From: Flavobacterium xinjiangense
GTDB taxonomy: Bacteria > Bacteroidota > Bacteroidia > Flavobacteriales > Flavobacteriaceae
NCBI RefSeq assembly: GCF_900142885.1
Contig: NZ_FRCL01000017.1
Coordinates: 1-41,472, forward strand
DNA length: 41,472 nt
Direction: 5' to 3'
The position numbers and the translations under genes were made by a program. Each line of letters opens with the position of its first letter. Within the stretch, counting starts at the first letter, position 1. A model generated the notes under the pieces. That model saw nothing but the letters and a program-made list of their open reading frames with translations. It had not been told where the DNA came from and did no database searches. This document shows positions 33,801 through 41,472 of the stretch, in pieces.

Positions 33801-36800
33801 CGGTAACGGTAGTTGCCGATAAGACCGGGAGCGTTACCGCGCCTGTTTTAAATACCATCTCGCTACCATAAGTAATACCAACTATATTAGTCGCATAGGC
33901 TCGTACATAGTAAGTCGTATTTGGCAATAAACCCATAAGATCCAAGCTAAAAACACCAGTACCCAATATCCCTTTATCAACTGTTTTAGTGCTCAATGCA
34001 ACAGTCGGGTTAGTGTAAGTATCCCATACAATTCCACGGCTGAGTATCGGGGTACGTCCATCATCGGTAATCCACCCTCCACTCGTAGCTATAGAGGCCT
34101 TGATGCTTGTAGCCGGCGTTGTAGCCGTTAAAGTAGGTGCGGCAAGAGTGATAAAAGATTCTTCAAAGCCATAAGCAACCCCAATTCCATTTTTGGCATA
34201 AGCCCTCACATAATACAGTGTATTTGGCAATAGGCCCGTCATTAGGCTGGTAAAACTTCCGTCTCCCAAATCAGCATCACTGGTTTTAGTTATTAATGTG
34301 ATGGTTGGATTCTGTCTGGTACTCCAGCATATCCCGCGTTGGACTACTTCGGCTCCACCATCGCTGGTTATCAGCCCGCCGCAAACTGCAGTTGTCGCTG
34401 TAATCAAAGGCACTTTATTGGTTTCCAAAATCGGTGAAGTCGCAAATATGACAACGGTGAGTTGATTACCATAGGCAGTTCCTGCACTATTGGTTGCATA
34501 GGCACGTACATAATACGTGATGCTCTTCACTAAATCCTTAAGCTCACTTATGAAGCCGCCTACACCTGATCCGTCTGTTGTTCTGTTCAGGATAATAGTA
34601 TCTGGATCAAAGTTTTCGTCACTGCTCCAAACAATACCACGGGCAGTAATCGGTGCACCTCCGGTAGAACTGATAAGTCCCCCGCTATTTGCTGTGGTAC
34701 TGGAGGTGACTTCAGGATCGACCGTAGTTAAACTGGCTCGAATCGGATTGGTGACAAACGAAACCTCATTTCCATAAGAAGTCCCTATTTTGTTGGTGGC
34801 ATAGGCCCGCACATAATACATGGTACCAGGTAATAAGTCCTTCAGATTGCTGGTAAAGAACTCTGCTCCCGAATCTACTGTTCTAGTTGTGAATCCTACA
34901 GTTGGATTATGGGTTGTACTCCAGCATACGCCTTGTACGATCACTGGTGCACCACCATCGGAAAGGACTAGACCTCCACTTACTGCAGTGGTTCCAGTGT
35001 TTTCAGTAATACTATATGTGAATAAAGTGGGGGTACTTTGCGTCGTAAAGCTAAGCTCATCCCCATAGGCCGTCCCTTTTACATTTGTGGCATAGCTGCG
35101 TACATAATAAGTGGTACCTCTATTGAGTCCGGTAATTGCGCTGGTAAAAACACCAGTCCCTCCCCCAATCTGTACGGTTTTATTCACTGTTACTGTAATG
35201 GGATCAAAATCAGATACAGTGCTCCATAGTACCCCACGGCTATCAACAGCTACACCGCCTTCATCAGCGATATTTCCACCACTATCTGCGGTTGTGTCAG
35301 TAATATTGATTGGAACAACAGTAGTTAATACAGCTCGGGTAGGTGGATACGTAAAAAAACTAACCAGTTGCCCAAAAGAAATACCTGCGGCAGTAATCGC
35401 GTAAGCCCGTACATAATACCTCGTATCGGGTGCAAGGTCTTTGAGCTCACTATCAAAACTTCCGATACCCGTACCGTCATCGGTTTGATCCGCTGATAAA
35501 ATATCAGGAATAAACCCAGCAGCAGTACTCCAGAATATCCCTCTTTTAAACACAGCTGAACCACCGGAATTACTTATTGTTCCTCCTATAACCGCTTTAG
35601 TATTGGTCACTATACCCGGTGAATTAGTCGTAATGGTGGCCATCGTTGGCGTGGTAAAGCTAATTTTATCCCCATAAGAGATTCCAGCGGTATTGACCGC
35701 ATAGGCACACACATAGTAGGTAATACCCGGATTCAGGTTGATCAGTGTGCTGGCAAAAGTACCCGTTCCCGCTCCACTTTCCCTTGTTTTATTTATTAGT
35801 ACTGTTGCAGGATCAAAATCAGGTAGCGTACTCCATATTACCCCGCGGATATGAGTGGTTTGCCCGCCTTCATCAGTAATATCCCCTCCACTATTAGCCG
35901 TTGAGCCAGTAATGTCGGTTGCCGCAATTGTAGTCAATGTTGCTAAGGTGGTTGTTGATGTCGTGAAACTAACCTGTCCTCCGTAAGAAATACCTGCAGT
36001 TGTAACTGCATACGCCTTTACATAATACGTTGTGTTTGAGGTGAGGTTTTTGAGATAGCTGTAAAAATTACTTGTGCCGGTACCGTCTTCGGTTTTGTCT
36101 GCTGATGCAATATCAGGAACAAAATCCTTAACTGTACTCCAGAAAACTCCTTTATTAAGCACACTTGATCCACCGGAATCCATTATCGTACCGCCCAAAA
36201 CAGCCTTGGAACTAGTCACTAAATCAGCGGCATTAGTTACAATAGTTGCCATAACTGGAATGGGATCGGTTACGGAACTAGTAAAACTACGCTCATTCCC
36301 ATAAGTCGTCCCTGCATTATTGGTAGCATAGGCACGTACATAATATATTGCACCCCGAATCAGTCCGGTAATCGCGCTGCTAAAAACCCCTTTTCCAGCT
36401 CCAATCTGTGCCGTTCTGTTCACTGTTTCTGCAACAGGATCAAAATTAGGCACGGTGCTCCATACTACCCCGCGAATATTAGTGGTCGCCCCTCCCTCGT
36501 CTGTGATATCTCCGCCACTTTTCACAGTTGTGCTGGTGATTTCAGTTGTCGAAACCGTGGTCAACCTGGCTTTGGTAGGTAGAGATGTGGTAAAACTGAC
36601 CTGTCCTCCGTATGAAATACCTGTAATTGTAATCGCGTAAGCCCTTACATAATATGTTGTACTGGCTATGAGATCCTTCAGTACACTATCGAACTTGCCT
36701 ATACCCGTACCTTCATTGGTTTGGTCGGCTGATGAAGCATCAGGGACAAAATCCTTGACAATACTCCAGAATACGCCTCTTTTAAGCACAGCTGAACCTC

Positions 36801-39800
36801 CGGAATTTGTTATAGTACCGCCCGTAACGGCAGTAGTAGCGGTCAGGAAACCCGGTAAATTGGTGGTAATAGTAGCCATCGTGGGAGTGGTGAAGGTAAC
36901 CGCATTTCCATAAGAGGTACCCGCAACACTTACCGCATAGGCACGTACATAGTAGGTGGTACCCTTTGTTAACGTTTTCATGGAACTGACGAAAATTCCT
37001 TTCTCATAACCCGTCTCCGCTGTTCTATTTAGTACAACGGCAGCTGGATCGAAAAGAGGATCAATGCTCCAAACTATCCCCCTACTACTTACAACTGCAC
37101 CTCCATTATTGGTAATATCCCCTCCACTGGTAGCCATTTCTCCTGTAATTTCACTTGCAGCTGCGGTCACAATGGTAACAAGCACTGGCGGCCGGGTTAT
37201 AAAACTTATTTGGTTACCATAAGCGACACCAGCAGCATTAACAGCAAAAGAACGTACATAATACGTTGTTGAGCCCATCAGATCTTTAAGGTCTGCCATG
37301 AAATCACTGGAACCAGAACCCCCTTCACTAATACTATCGGCAATAGTTGGATTACTTGTGATACTCCAGCAGATTCCTTTTCTGCTAATAAAGGATCCAC
37401 CATTTGCGATGATTTTGCCTCCGCTGGTTGCTGAAGTACTGGTAATCGAAGGACCAATAGGTACTATCGTAGTTAATACAGCCAGCAAGGCAGTTTTAAA
37501 AACAGCAACAGTACCAAATCTTGTACCAGATACATTAGACGCGTAGGCACACACATAATAAGTAGTCCCGGGAAGTAAATCACTTATGTCGCTAGTGAAA
37601 TTACCCGTGGTTGGTAGCATTGTTTGCACGGTTTTTTGGCTTGTTGTCGTACTGGGGGTAAATCCTGAAACAGTACTCCAAACAATTCCGAATTCAGTAA
37701 TAACTCCTCCGCCATCACTAATTACACGTCCGCCACCCAAGGCTGTGTTCCCTGTAATTTTGGTAGGATCAGCTGTTTCTATATCCGGAAGGGTTGGGGC
37801 TTTTGTCGTGAAATTTATTTCATTACCATACGCCGTACCTGCTCTATTGATAGCGTAGGCACGAACATAATAAGTAGTGCTTCCCATTAATCCATTGATA
37901 TCGTTGATAAATTCCCCGATACCAATTCCCCCTGTTGTTTTCGTGGCTAATGTAGAAGTTGGATTGACCGATGTACTCCAGACTATTCCGCTGCTGGTTA
38001 CTATATCTCCTCCATCACTATAAATATCGCCACCACTTACAGCGGCAGTAGCACTTATACTGCTGATCGCTACGGCTTTTGTGGTTAAAGAAGGTAACGT
38101 ATATGTTTTGAAATGTATCATATTTCCATATACTACACCCGCACTATTGATGGCATAAGCGACAACATAGTACGTCTTCTTCGATACAAGCCCCATAATG
38201 GTGCAATTATACGTAGCGGTACCATCACTATTTTCTATTTTGTTAGGCGATAGTAAATTAGGGACAAAATCAGGTGTAAAACTCCAGATTATACCTCGGG
38301 AACTAATATCTGCACCACCATCTCCTGTAATGTTCCCGCCAGCTATGGCTGTAGCATCGGAGGTGTCAAGAACATCAGTTGTGGTGATTGTGGCCTTTTC
38401 AGGCGAAGCAGTTGCAAAATTAAGTATACTGCCATAACTTACTCCTACCGTATTAATGGCATAAGCCCTAATATAATAGGTCGTTCCTCCCTTTAAATCT
38501 TTTAGATTAATGATAAAATTACCATCCCCTGTTCCATTACCAATATGTGCCCCAGTAATCGAGGGAGTGCCGGTAAGACTCCAGCACAGTCCTCGTTCAG
38601 TTACCGACAAACCGCCATCAGTTGCAATATTCCCGCCACTGTTGGCAGTGGTATTGGTAATCAACGAAGCACTTGTAGTTGTCAAAACAGGCTGTTGTGG
38701 TGTTTTAAAACGCAGTTCATTACCATAGGCTATCCCATTACTATTGATCGCATAAGCCCTCACATAATAGGTAGTAGCCGGAGTTAATCCAGCAAAACTT
38801 TTGTAAAAAGTTCCGGTACCCTTTCCGCTTATATTCTCTTCTATTTTAGTGACTAAAGCAACTGTAGGATTTGGGCTCGTACTCCAGCAGATTCCCCGTT
38901 TGGTAATTAATGAAATCCCAGTACTGGTGATATCTCCGCCGCTGGAAGCCCGGGTACCGTCCATGCTTGGAAAAAAACCATCTTTATAGCTGGCAACATC
39001 ATAATTGTAGGGTATAACGGTGGTTAAAGTAGGTAAAGAAGTGGTAATAAAACTTGACTCACTAGTATAGCTAATACCTATACTGTTCTTGGCGTAACCC
39101 CGAACAAAATAAGTTGTTCCCGTTACTAAACCAGTTATATTGCAAACAAATGAACCTATATCTGTGGGGCCAACGGCCGCCGAAGGACCATAAATAATAT
39201 TTATCCGATCTGTACTCCAGCACATTCCCCGCTCGGTTACCACCTCACCCCCATTATCTATGATGGTAACTTCACTTACCGCCGAGGTATTTGTAATATC
39301 TTTAATTTTGATATTAGGTAAACTGAGCACCGGCGTGGTGGCGGGAGCTGTTACAAGTTCTAATAGATTACCGTAAGCCCGGCCTGCTTCATTGTCTGCA
39401 TAGGCACGAACATAGTAATTTGTATTTCTAACCAGAGAAGTTATCTGGCTAGGAAAGGGACCAACCCCTGAACCATCTAAACTTTTGGTTGCTGGATTGC
39501 TTATAGGATCCCCTATGACGCTCCAGGTAATTCCACGGAGGTAGATTGCTCCTCCTCCATCGCTATTGATTATCCCCCCGCTATTGGCACTTATTAGAGA
39601 TAAACTGGCATCAATCGGTATGGTAATGAGAGAGGCCAAGTCAGCCATAGCGGTCCTGAATGATACATCATCACTATACACAATCCCTGAGCTGTTCACC
39701 GCATAGGCACGCACATGATAAACCGTATCTGCCTTTAAACTGGCAATGGTGCTCGGAAAAAGTCCTATATCGGTTCCAAATACCGGATTACTTATTTTAG

Positions 39801-40533
39801 TGGCGAGTGTATTATCCGGATTAACATTTGTACTCCAGCAGATTCCCTGAAGGGTTACTCTCGATCCCCCGTTATTGATGATATTAACACCACTAAGAGC
39901 GGAAATACTGGAAATGGAAGTAAGTGGAATAAGCGAGATTACAGGCAAACAACTTATGTCTACCCATATTGCGCCGTTGTAATATCGGATGGCTTTTGAA
40001 ACCGTATTGATGTAAATACCCCCCCTTCTTAACGGTATCGGATCACTTTTAAGAACAGGCAGTTTGGAAACTTTCAACCCGCTGTCAGTAGAAAAATCAC
40101 TATACTCGATAAAATTAGCCTTACCGGCGATCGTAGCTACCGATCCCCAACTGTCCTTATCATGAAGCATCATAGCTCTTGCCGTTTTCGACAAGTAAAC
40201 TGCACCAGATCTAATTATTCCTGCAGGTGCAGCACTTAAAGAAGGTAAAAATGGAATGCCGGTTTTTATTTCCAGATAATCATTAACCGGTGCTGTATCG
40301 ATGTTACTGCTGCATAGTGTTTCCCAAGAAGATCCATTGTATATAAGCGGTTGATTCTCCGTAGTGCTGTATATAAGCATTCCGGATACAGGGGTACTAA
40401 CAGAGGAAGGGTCAACTGCCGGAAGATAGGGGATACCACCAATGACCTGAAAATAATCTTGTGCCGCAACTGTACCAGTTCCGAAAAACAATAAGAAAAA
40501 AACAATCTTAAAAATAGCAAATAATGTCTTCAA
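30820..40533 (-). CDS. Giant secreted protein: 28 FN3-like repeats and C-terminal FISUMP domain
   Basis: The 3237-residue protein begins with a signal peptide (MKTLFAIFKIVFFLLFFGTG, cleavage after VAA). Residues about 25-195 hold three tail-fibre-like units (PVSGMLIYSTTENQPLIYNG-W, RSGAVYLS...DSW, RRGGIYINTVSKAIRYYNG-W). Then come 28 units of about 95-105 residues by my count, each with SGG(x)I, DGG, RG(I/V)CWST, and LxPxTxYYVRAYAxNxxGxxYG. The C-terminal 210 residues are a FISUMP-type domain (CWITQNLGADREADS, GWYWQFSGASGYM, PWRIASSSEFTTA, KRLGLSVRCVK). The length and beta-rich repeats point to a long surface fibre or adhesin. No T9SS sorting domain is seen at the end, so the route across the outer membrane is open. 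Confidence 0.93.
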   Translation of the reverse strand: MKTLFAIFKIVFFLLFFGTGTVAAQDYFQVIGGIPYLPAVDPSSVSTPVSGMLIYSTTENQPLIYNGSSWETLCSSNIDTAPVNDYLEIKTGIPFLPSLSAAPAGIIRSGAVYLSKTARAMMLHDKDSWGSVATIAGKANFIEYSDFSTDSGLKVSKLPVLKSDPIPLRRGGIYINTVSKAIRYYNGAIWVDISCLPVISLIPLTSISSISALSGVNIINNGGSRVTLQGICWSTNVNPDNTLATKISNPVFGTDIGLFPSTIASLKADTVYHVRAYAVNSSGIVYSDDVSFRTAMADLASLITIPIDASLSLISANSGGIINSDGGGAIYLRGITWSVIGDPISNPATKSLDGSGVGPFPSQITSLVRNTNYYVRAYADNEAGRAYGNLLELVTAPATTPVLSLPNIKIKDITNTSAVSEVTIIDNGGEVVTERGMCWSTDRINIIYGPSAAVGPTDIGSFVCNITGLVTGTTYFVRGYAKNSIGISYTSESSFITTSLPTLTTVIPYNYDVASYKDGFFPSMDGTRASSGGDITSTGISLITKRGICWSTSPNPTVALVTKIEENISGKGTGTFYKSFAGLTPATTYYVRAYAINSNGIAYGNELRFKTPQQPVLTTTSASLITNTTANSGGNIATDGGLSVTERGLCWSLTGTPSITGAHIGNGTGDGNFIINLKDLKGGTTYYIRAYAINTVGVSYGSILNFATASPEKATITTTDVLDTSDATAIAGGNITGDGGADISSRGIIWSFTPDFVPNLLSPNKIENSDGTATYNCTIMGLVSKKTYYVVAYAINSAGVVYGNMIHFKTYTLPSLTTKAVAISSISATAAVSGGDIYSDGGDIVTSSGIVWSTSVNPTSTLATKTTGGIGIGEFINDINGLMGSTTYYVRAYAINRAGTAYGNEINFTTKAPTLPDIETADPTKITGNTALGGGRVISDGGGVITEFGIVWSTVSGFTPSTTTSQKTVQTMLPTTGNFTSDISDLLPGTTYYVCAYASNVSGTRFGTVAVFKTALLAVLTTIVPIGPSITSTSATSGGKIIANGGSFISRKGICWSITSNPTIADSISEGGSGSSDFMADLKDLMGSTTYYVRSFAVNAAGVAYGNQISFITRPPVLVTIVTAAASEITGEMATSGGDITNNGGAVVSSRGIVWSIDPLFDPAAVVLNRTAETGYEKGIFVSSMKTLTKGTTYYVRAYAVSVAGTSYGNAVTFTTPTMATITTNLPGFLTATTAVTGGTITNSGGSAVLKRGVFWSIVKDFVPDASSADQTNEGTGIGKFDSVLKDLIASTTYYVRAYAITITGISYGGQVSFTTSLPTKARLTTVSTTEITSTTVKSGGDITDEGGATTNIRGVVWSTVPNFDPVAETVNRTAQIGAGKGVFSSAITGLIRGAIYYVRAYATNNAGTTYGNERSFTSSVTDPIPVMATIVTNAADLVTSSKAVLGGTIMDSGGSSVLNKGVFWSTVKDFVPDIASADKTEDGTGTSNFYSYLKNLTSNTTYYVKAYAVTTAGISYGGQVSFTTSTTTLATLTTIAATDITGSTANSGGDITDEGGQTTHIRGVIWSTLPDFDPATVLINKTRESGAGTGTFASTLINLNPGITYYVCAYAVNTAGISYGDKISFTTPTMATITTNSPGIVTNTKAVIGGTISNSGGSAVFKRGIFWSTAAGFIPDILSADQTDDGTGIGSFDSELKDLAPDTRYYVRAYAITAAGISFGQLVSFFTYPPTRAVLTTVVPINITDTTADSGGNIADEGGVAVDSRGVLWSTVSDFDPITVTVNKTVQIGGGTGVFTSAITGLNRGTTYYVRSYATNVKGTAYGDELSFTTQSTPTLFTYSITENTGTTAVSGGLVLSDGGAPVIVQGVCWSTTHNPTVGFTTRTVDSGAEFFTSNLKDLLPGTMYYVRAYATNKIGTSYGNEVSFVTNPIRASLTTVDPEVTSSTTANSGGLISSTGGAPITARGIVWSSDENFDPDTIILNRTTDGSGVGGFISELKDLVKSITYYVRAYATNSAGTAYGNQLTVVIFATSPILETNKVPLITATTAVCGGLITSDGGAEVVQRGICWSTRQNPTITLITKTSDADLGDGSFTSLMTGLLPNTLYYVRAYAKNGIGVAYGFEESFITLAAPTLTATTPATSIKASIATSGGWITDDGRTPILSRGIVWDTYTNPTVALSTKTVDKGILGTGVFSLDLMGLLPNTTYYVRAYATNIVGITYGSEMVFKTGAVTLPVLSATTVTDIAEYSANGHGDIVDDGGTPILTRGFVWNTISLPTIALSTKILNGAAEAGPFNDFFSGLNPSTSYFLRAYATNIMGTSYGDEVVFKTLALSPSLSNVTISTIQLTSAIGTASLDSDGGAAITDLGLIWNTTATIPIATPSNSLSVGSVGTAISGTLTSLLPGSVYYVWAFGTNKVGTGYSVSPKTFTTLDLATLTTTNPNTITGTSAIGGGTITNSGGVGVSVLDRGVCWNTAPNPTVGLPTKTSDGLGSGTFGSTLSGLTKGTLYYVRAYAITAMGTSYGNQQSFSTVDTPSVTTTSAATSVTAGTASCSGSVASDGGASVTSRGVCWSTTHTPTILGSKISSGIGTGSFTITLTSLTAATTYYFRAYATNAAGTAYGSESSFTTLAVAPTLGNVSISSVLMNTAVGSATLTADGGATMTDMGLIWNTTSAYPARTGSNSFSVSASGTSISGTLSSLLSGTVYYVWAFGTNAIGTAHSATYATFTTSKLPSVGTNSVVTAITEVTATSGGTISNTGGTGVSILASGICWSTATDPTVALSTKTTDGPLTTGTFASNLSGLTKGTLYYVRAYATNSMGTSYGGNVTFSTPATASVSTATSVTPIASTTATCVGSNVTSIGGSAVTARGVCYGTTTGPTILGTKTTNSSGLGVYNSAISALASGTTYYYRAYATNSSGTTYGDELTFTTLAVLPLVGPVTLSNQTTTSVNGSATITAAGGAISSHGLVWGTTSNPTIANAVLDSGAGVVDIATTIAGGFEGTLYYVRAYATNTAGTGYSSVSAKFKLCAPLTITHIAGTGTNKAPVTKTVTYKTVSVNYTGTPQCWITQNLGADREADSATDASEAAAGWYWQFSGASGYMHDGTIRTPSTGWVTIAGTGTSTYTVDPCVYMLGTPWRIASSSEFTTADGAPQNWVTSADTFASPLKLHHGGMLSAPAGALIQRGVSAGAAGSYWVGGVNSTASTSSYYNANSMSSGVLTNADKRLGLSVRCVK

Positions 40534-40691
40534 AATAACGTGTGTCTTTTTGTTCAGAAACCCTTGTCTCTTACTCTTTTGATATTCTTCCAGTGAATTG
40601 TGTTGCTATTATGCTGATTACTCGATAAACTCTATTCGAAACCCATAATAAAAACCTCCCGTCAATTTTTGGAACCCTAATTTATATTAAT

Positions 40692-41472
40692 TCATTTTTT
40701 TAATATGCTGTCGATTTGCTGCTGCTGATGATTCATCTGGGCTCTCAATGCATCAATTTCTTTTTGCTGCTCTTTTACCGCCTGGATAAGAATACCTGTA
40801 AGCTGGGTATAATCCACTTTTAAAAAACCATCTTTACCTTGTGTCACCATTTCAGGATAAACACTTTGCAATTCCTGCGCAATAACACCTACTTTTAATC
40901 CTGTAGCATATTTATGCTGATCCTTATACTCAAAACGTATCCCTCTGATCTGTTCTATTTTTTGCAATACGTTATCCAGAGTTTCAATATGGGTTTTTAA
41001 CCTGCTGTCTGATGGGGTGTAGAAATTCCCATTCACAGTTACATCCTGCCCGAAACTTGCATCGCCCCGTGTAGCAAAACTTAATCCTTTACCGCTTTGT
41101 CCGTCATTATTTATGGAATTAACTGAAAGCTTAATATTCTGTGTTGCTGTGTGATTCCCCAGATTATCGGCACCGGAGGCTATACTACTTACCTTGGTAT
41201 CCACATAGTTTTTTGTCGCTGCGTCTTGGTTCGCCGTTGGATCGGCAAGATTCACGATTTTTTTGCTTCCCAAATCAATATCCGCTGTTGCAGCAGCAAA
41301 ACCGCTCAATGCGATCGTGTTCTTGGATGTTGAAACGGCAATGCCCGAAACATCACCCACATATAATTCTCCATTGGCCAATTTATTATCCATAGGTAAC
41401 CAAACCGTTCCACTATATACATATAAGTGACTATCCCCCGTATTGTAATACATATCGCCAGCAACTGGACTA
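40692..41472 (-). CDS. Tail-fibre-type protein with C-terminal S74 intramolecular chaperone (5' end outside window)
   Basis: The frame is open from the right edge; 260 residues are visible. It starts with PVAGDMYYNTGDSHLYVYSG-W, a unit also found in the N-terminus of the giant protein. A beta-rich segment ALSGFAAATADIDLGSKKI and a phage-fibre-like ATKNYVDTKV stretch follow. The peptidase S74 domain is marked by SDSRLKTHIETLDNVLQKI, IRGIRFEYKDQ, GVIAQELQSVYPEMV and DYTQLTGILIQAVKEQQ, and a coiled coil (about the last 25 residues) ends the protein. In phage fibres this domain trimerises and then cuts itself off. Here it may do so for a surface fibre made with the giant protein encoded 158 bp downstream. 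Confidence 0.88.
   Translation of the reverse strand, partial: SPVAGDMYYNTGDSHLYVYSGTVWLPMDNKLANGELYVGDVSGIAVSTSKNTIALSGFAAATADIDLGSKKIVNLADPTANQDAATKNYVDTKVSSIASGADNLGNHTATQNIKLSVNSINNDGQSGKGLSFATRGDASFGQDVTVNGNFYTPSDSRLKTHIETLDNVLQKIEQIRGIRFEYKDQHKYATGLKVGVIAQELQSVYPEMVTQGKDGFLKVDYTQLTGILIQAVKEQQKEIDALRAQMNHQQQQIDSILKK

Noticed and set aside
30911..38787. Many plus-strand open frames of 60-118 codons spaced regularly inside the giant gene
   Set aside because: They recur with the repeat period, because each FN3-like unit has the same antisense frame; they lack signal, start context and family features.
23160..40533. Periodic repeats considered as a CRISPR array or satellite
   Set aside because: Repeats are in-frame protein units of about 70 and 100 residues with drifting codons, not short identical DNA repeats with spacers.
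40632..40646. Four-codon frame MGFE after a GGGAGG stretch upstream of the giant gene
   Set aside because: Too short to judge; a purine-rich stretch before an ATG is expected by chance, and Bacteroidota rely little on such sites.
1..41472. Insertion sequence, integrase, toxin-antitoxin or phage-defence genes
   Set aside because: No transposase, integrase, nuclease or terminal inverted repeat pair was found; the S74 protein resembles phage fibres but no other phage gene is present.

Overview
The window looks like a chromosomal piece of a Flavobacterium-like member of the Bacteroidota. The reasons are an AT-rich base composition over most of its length, LytS/LytTR sensor-regulator pairs, TonB-type outer-membrane proteins, PorP/SprF and gliding-type C-terminal sorting domains of the type IX secretion system (T9SS), FISUMP and choice-of-anchor L domains, and promoter elements of the Bacteroidota form TAnnTTTG. 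No tRNA, rRNA, CRISPR array or intact mobile element was seen.

Left part (1-8842). A TonB-receptor-like gene runs off the left edge and is preceded by a small secreted NTF2-like protein. Next comes a LytS-type kinase and LytTR regulator pair on the minus strand, a secreted papain-fold peptidase, and a second kinase-regulator pair on the plus strand. Two decayed genes follow (a GNAT acetyltransferase with two frameshifts and the tail of a DUF5694 protein), then a head-GIN (DUF2807) surface protein. A 30-bp direct repeat of LytTR-box geometry lies in front of the NTF2-like/TonB pair and recurs in front of the outer-membrane barrel gene at 11438.

Middle part (9000-20570), all on the minus strand. 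It holds an outer-membrane beta-barrel protein, the remnant of a duplicated porin, a GapN-type aldehyde dehydrogenase, a peroxiredoxin-like protein, an alginate-export-type porin, an atypical SDR, a SAM methyltransferase, a Tat-signal FAD oxidoreductase, a DUF2938 membrane protein, a small membrane protein and an AraC regulator. A 29-bp two-half-site element with a 21-bp period sits at the same distance from a TAnnTTTG box in front of both the SDR and the small membrane protein. This suggests that the AraC protein controls both runs as one redox/aldehyde-type response; the substrate is unknown.

Right part (21422-41472). Four small poorly known genes lead to a 1357-residue secreted T9SS type B protein. 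Converging on it is a minus-strand run: an S74 tail-fibre-type protein (cut by the right edge), a 3237-residue protein with 28 FN3-like repeats and a C-terminal FISUMP domain, a TlpA-like thioredoxin protein, a short T9SS type B protein and a PorP/SprF protein. This run is visibly richer in G+C than the rest and looks like a surface-fibre export locus. It is the best candidate here for an undescribed system.
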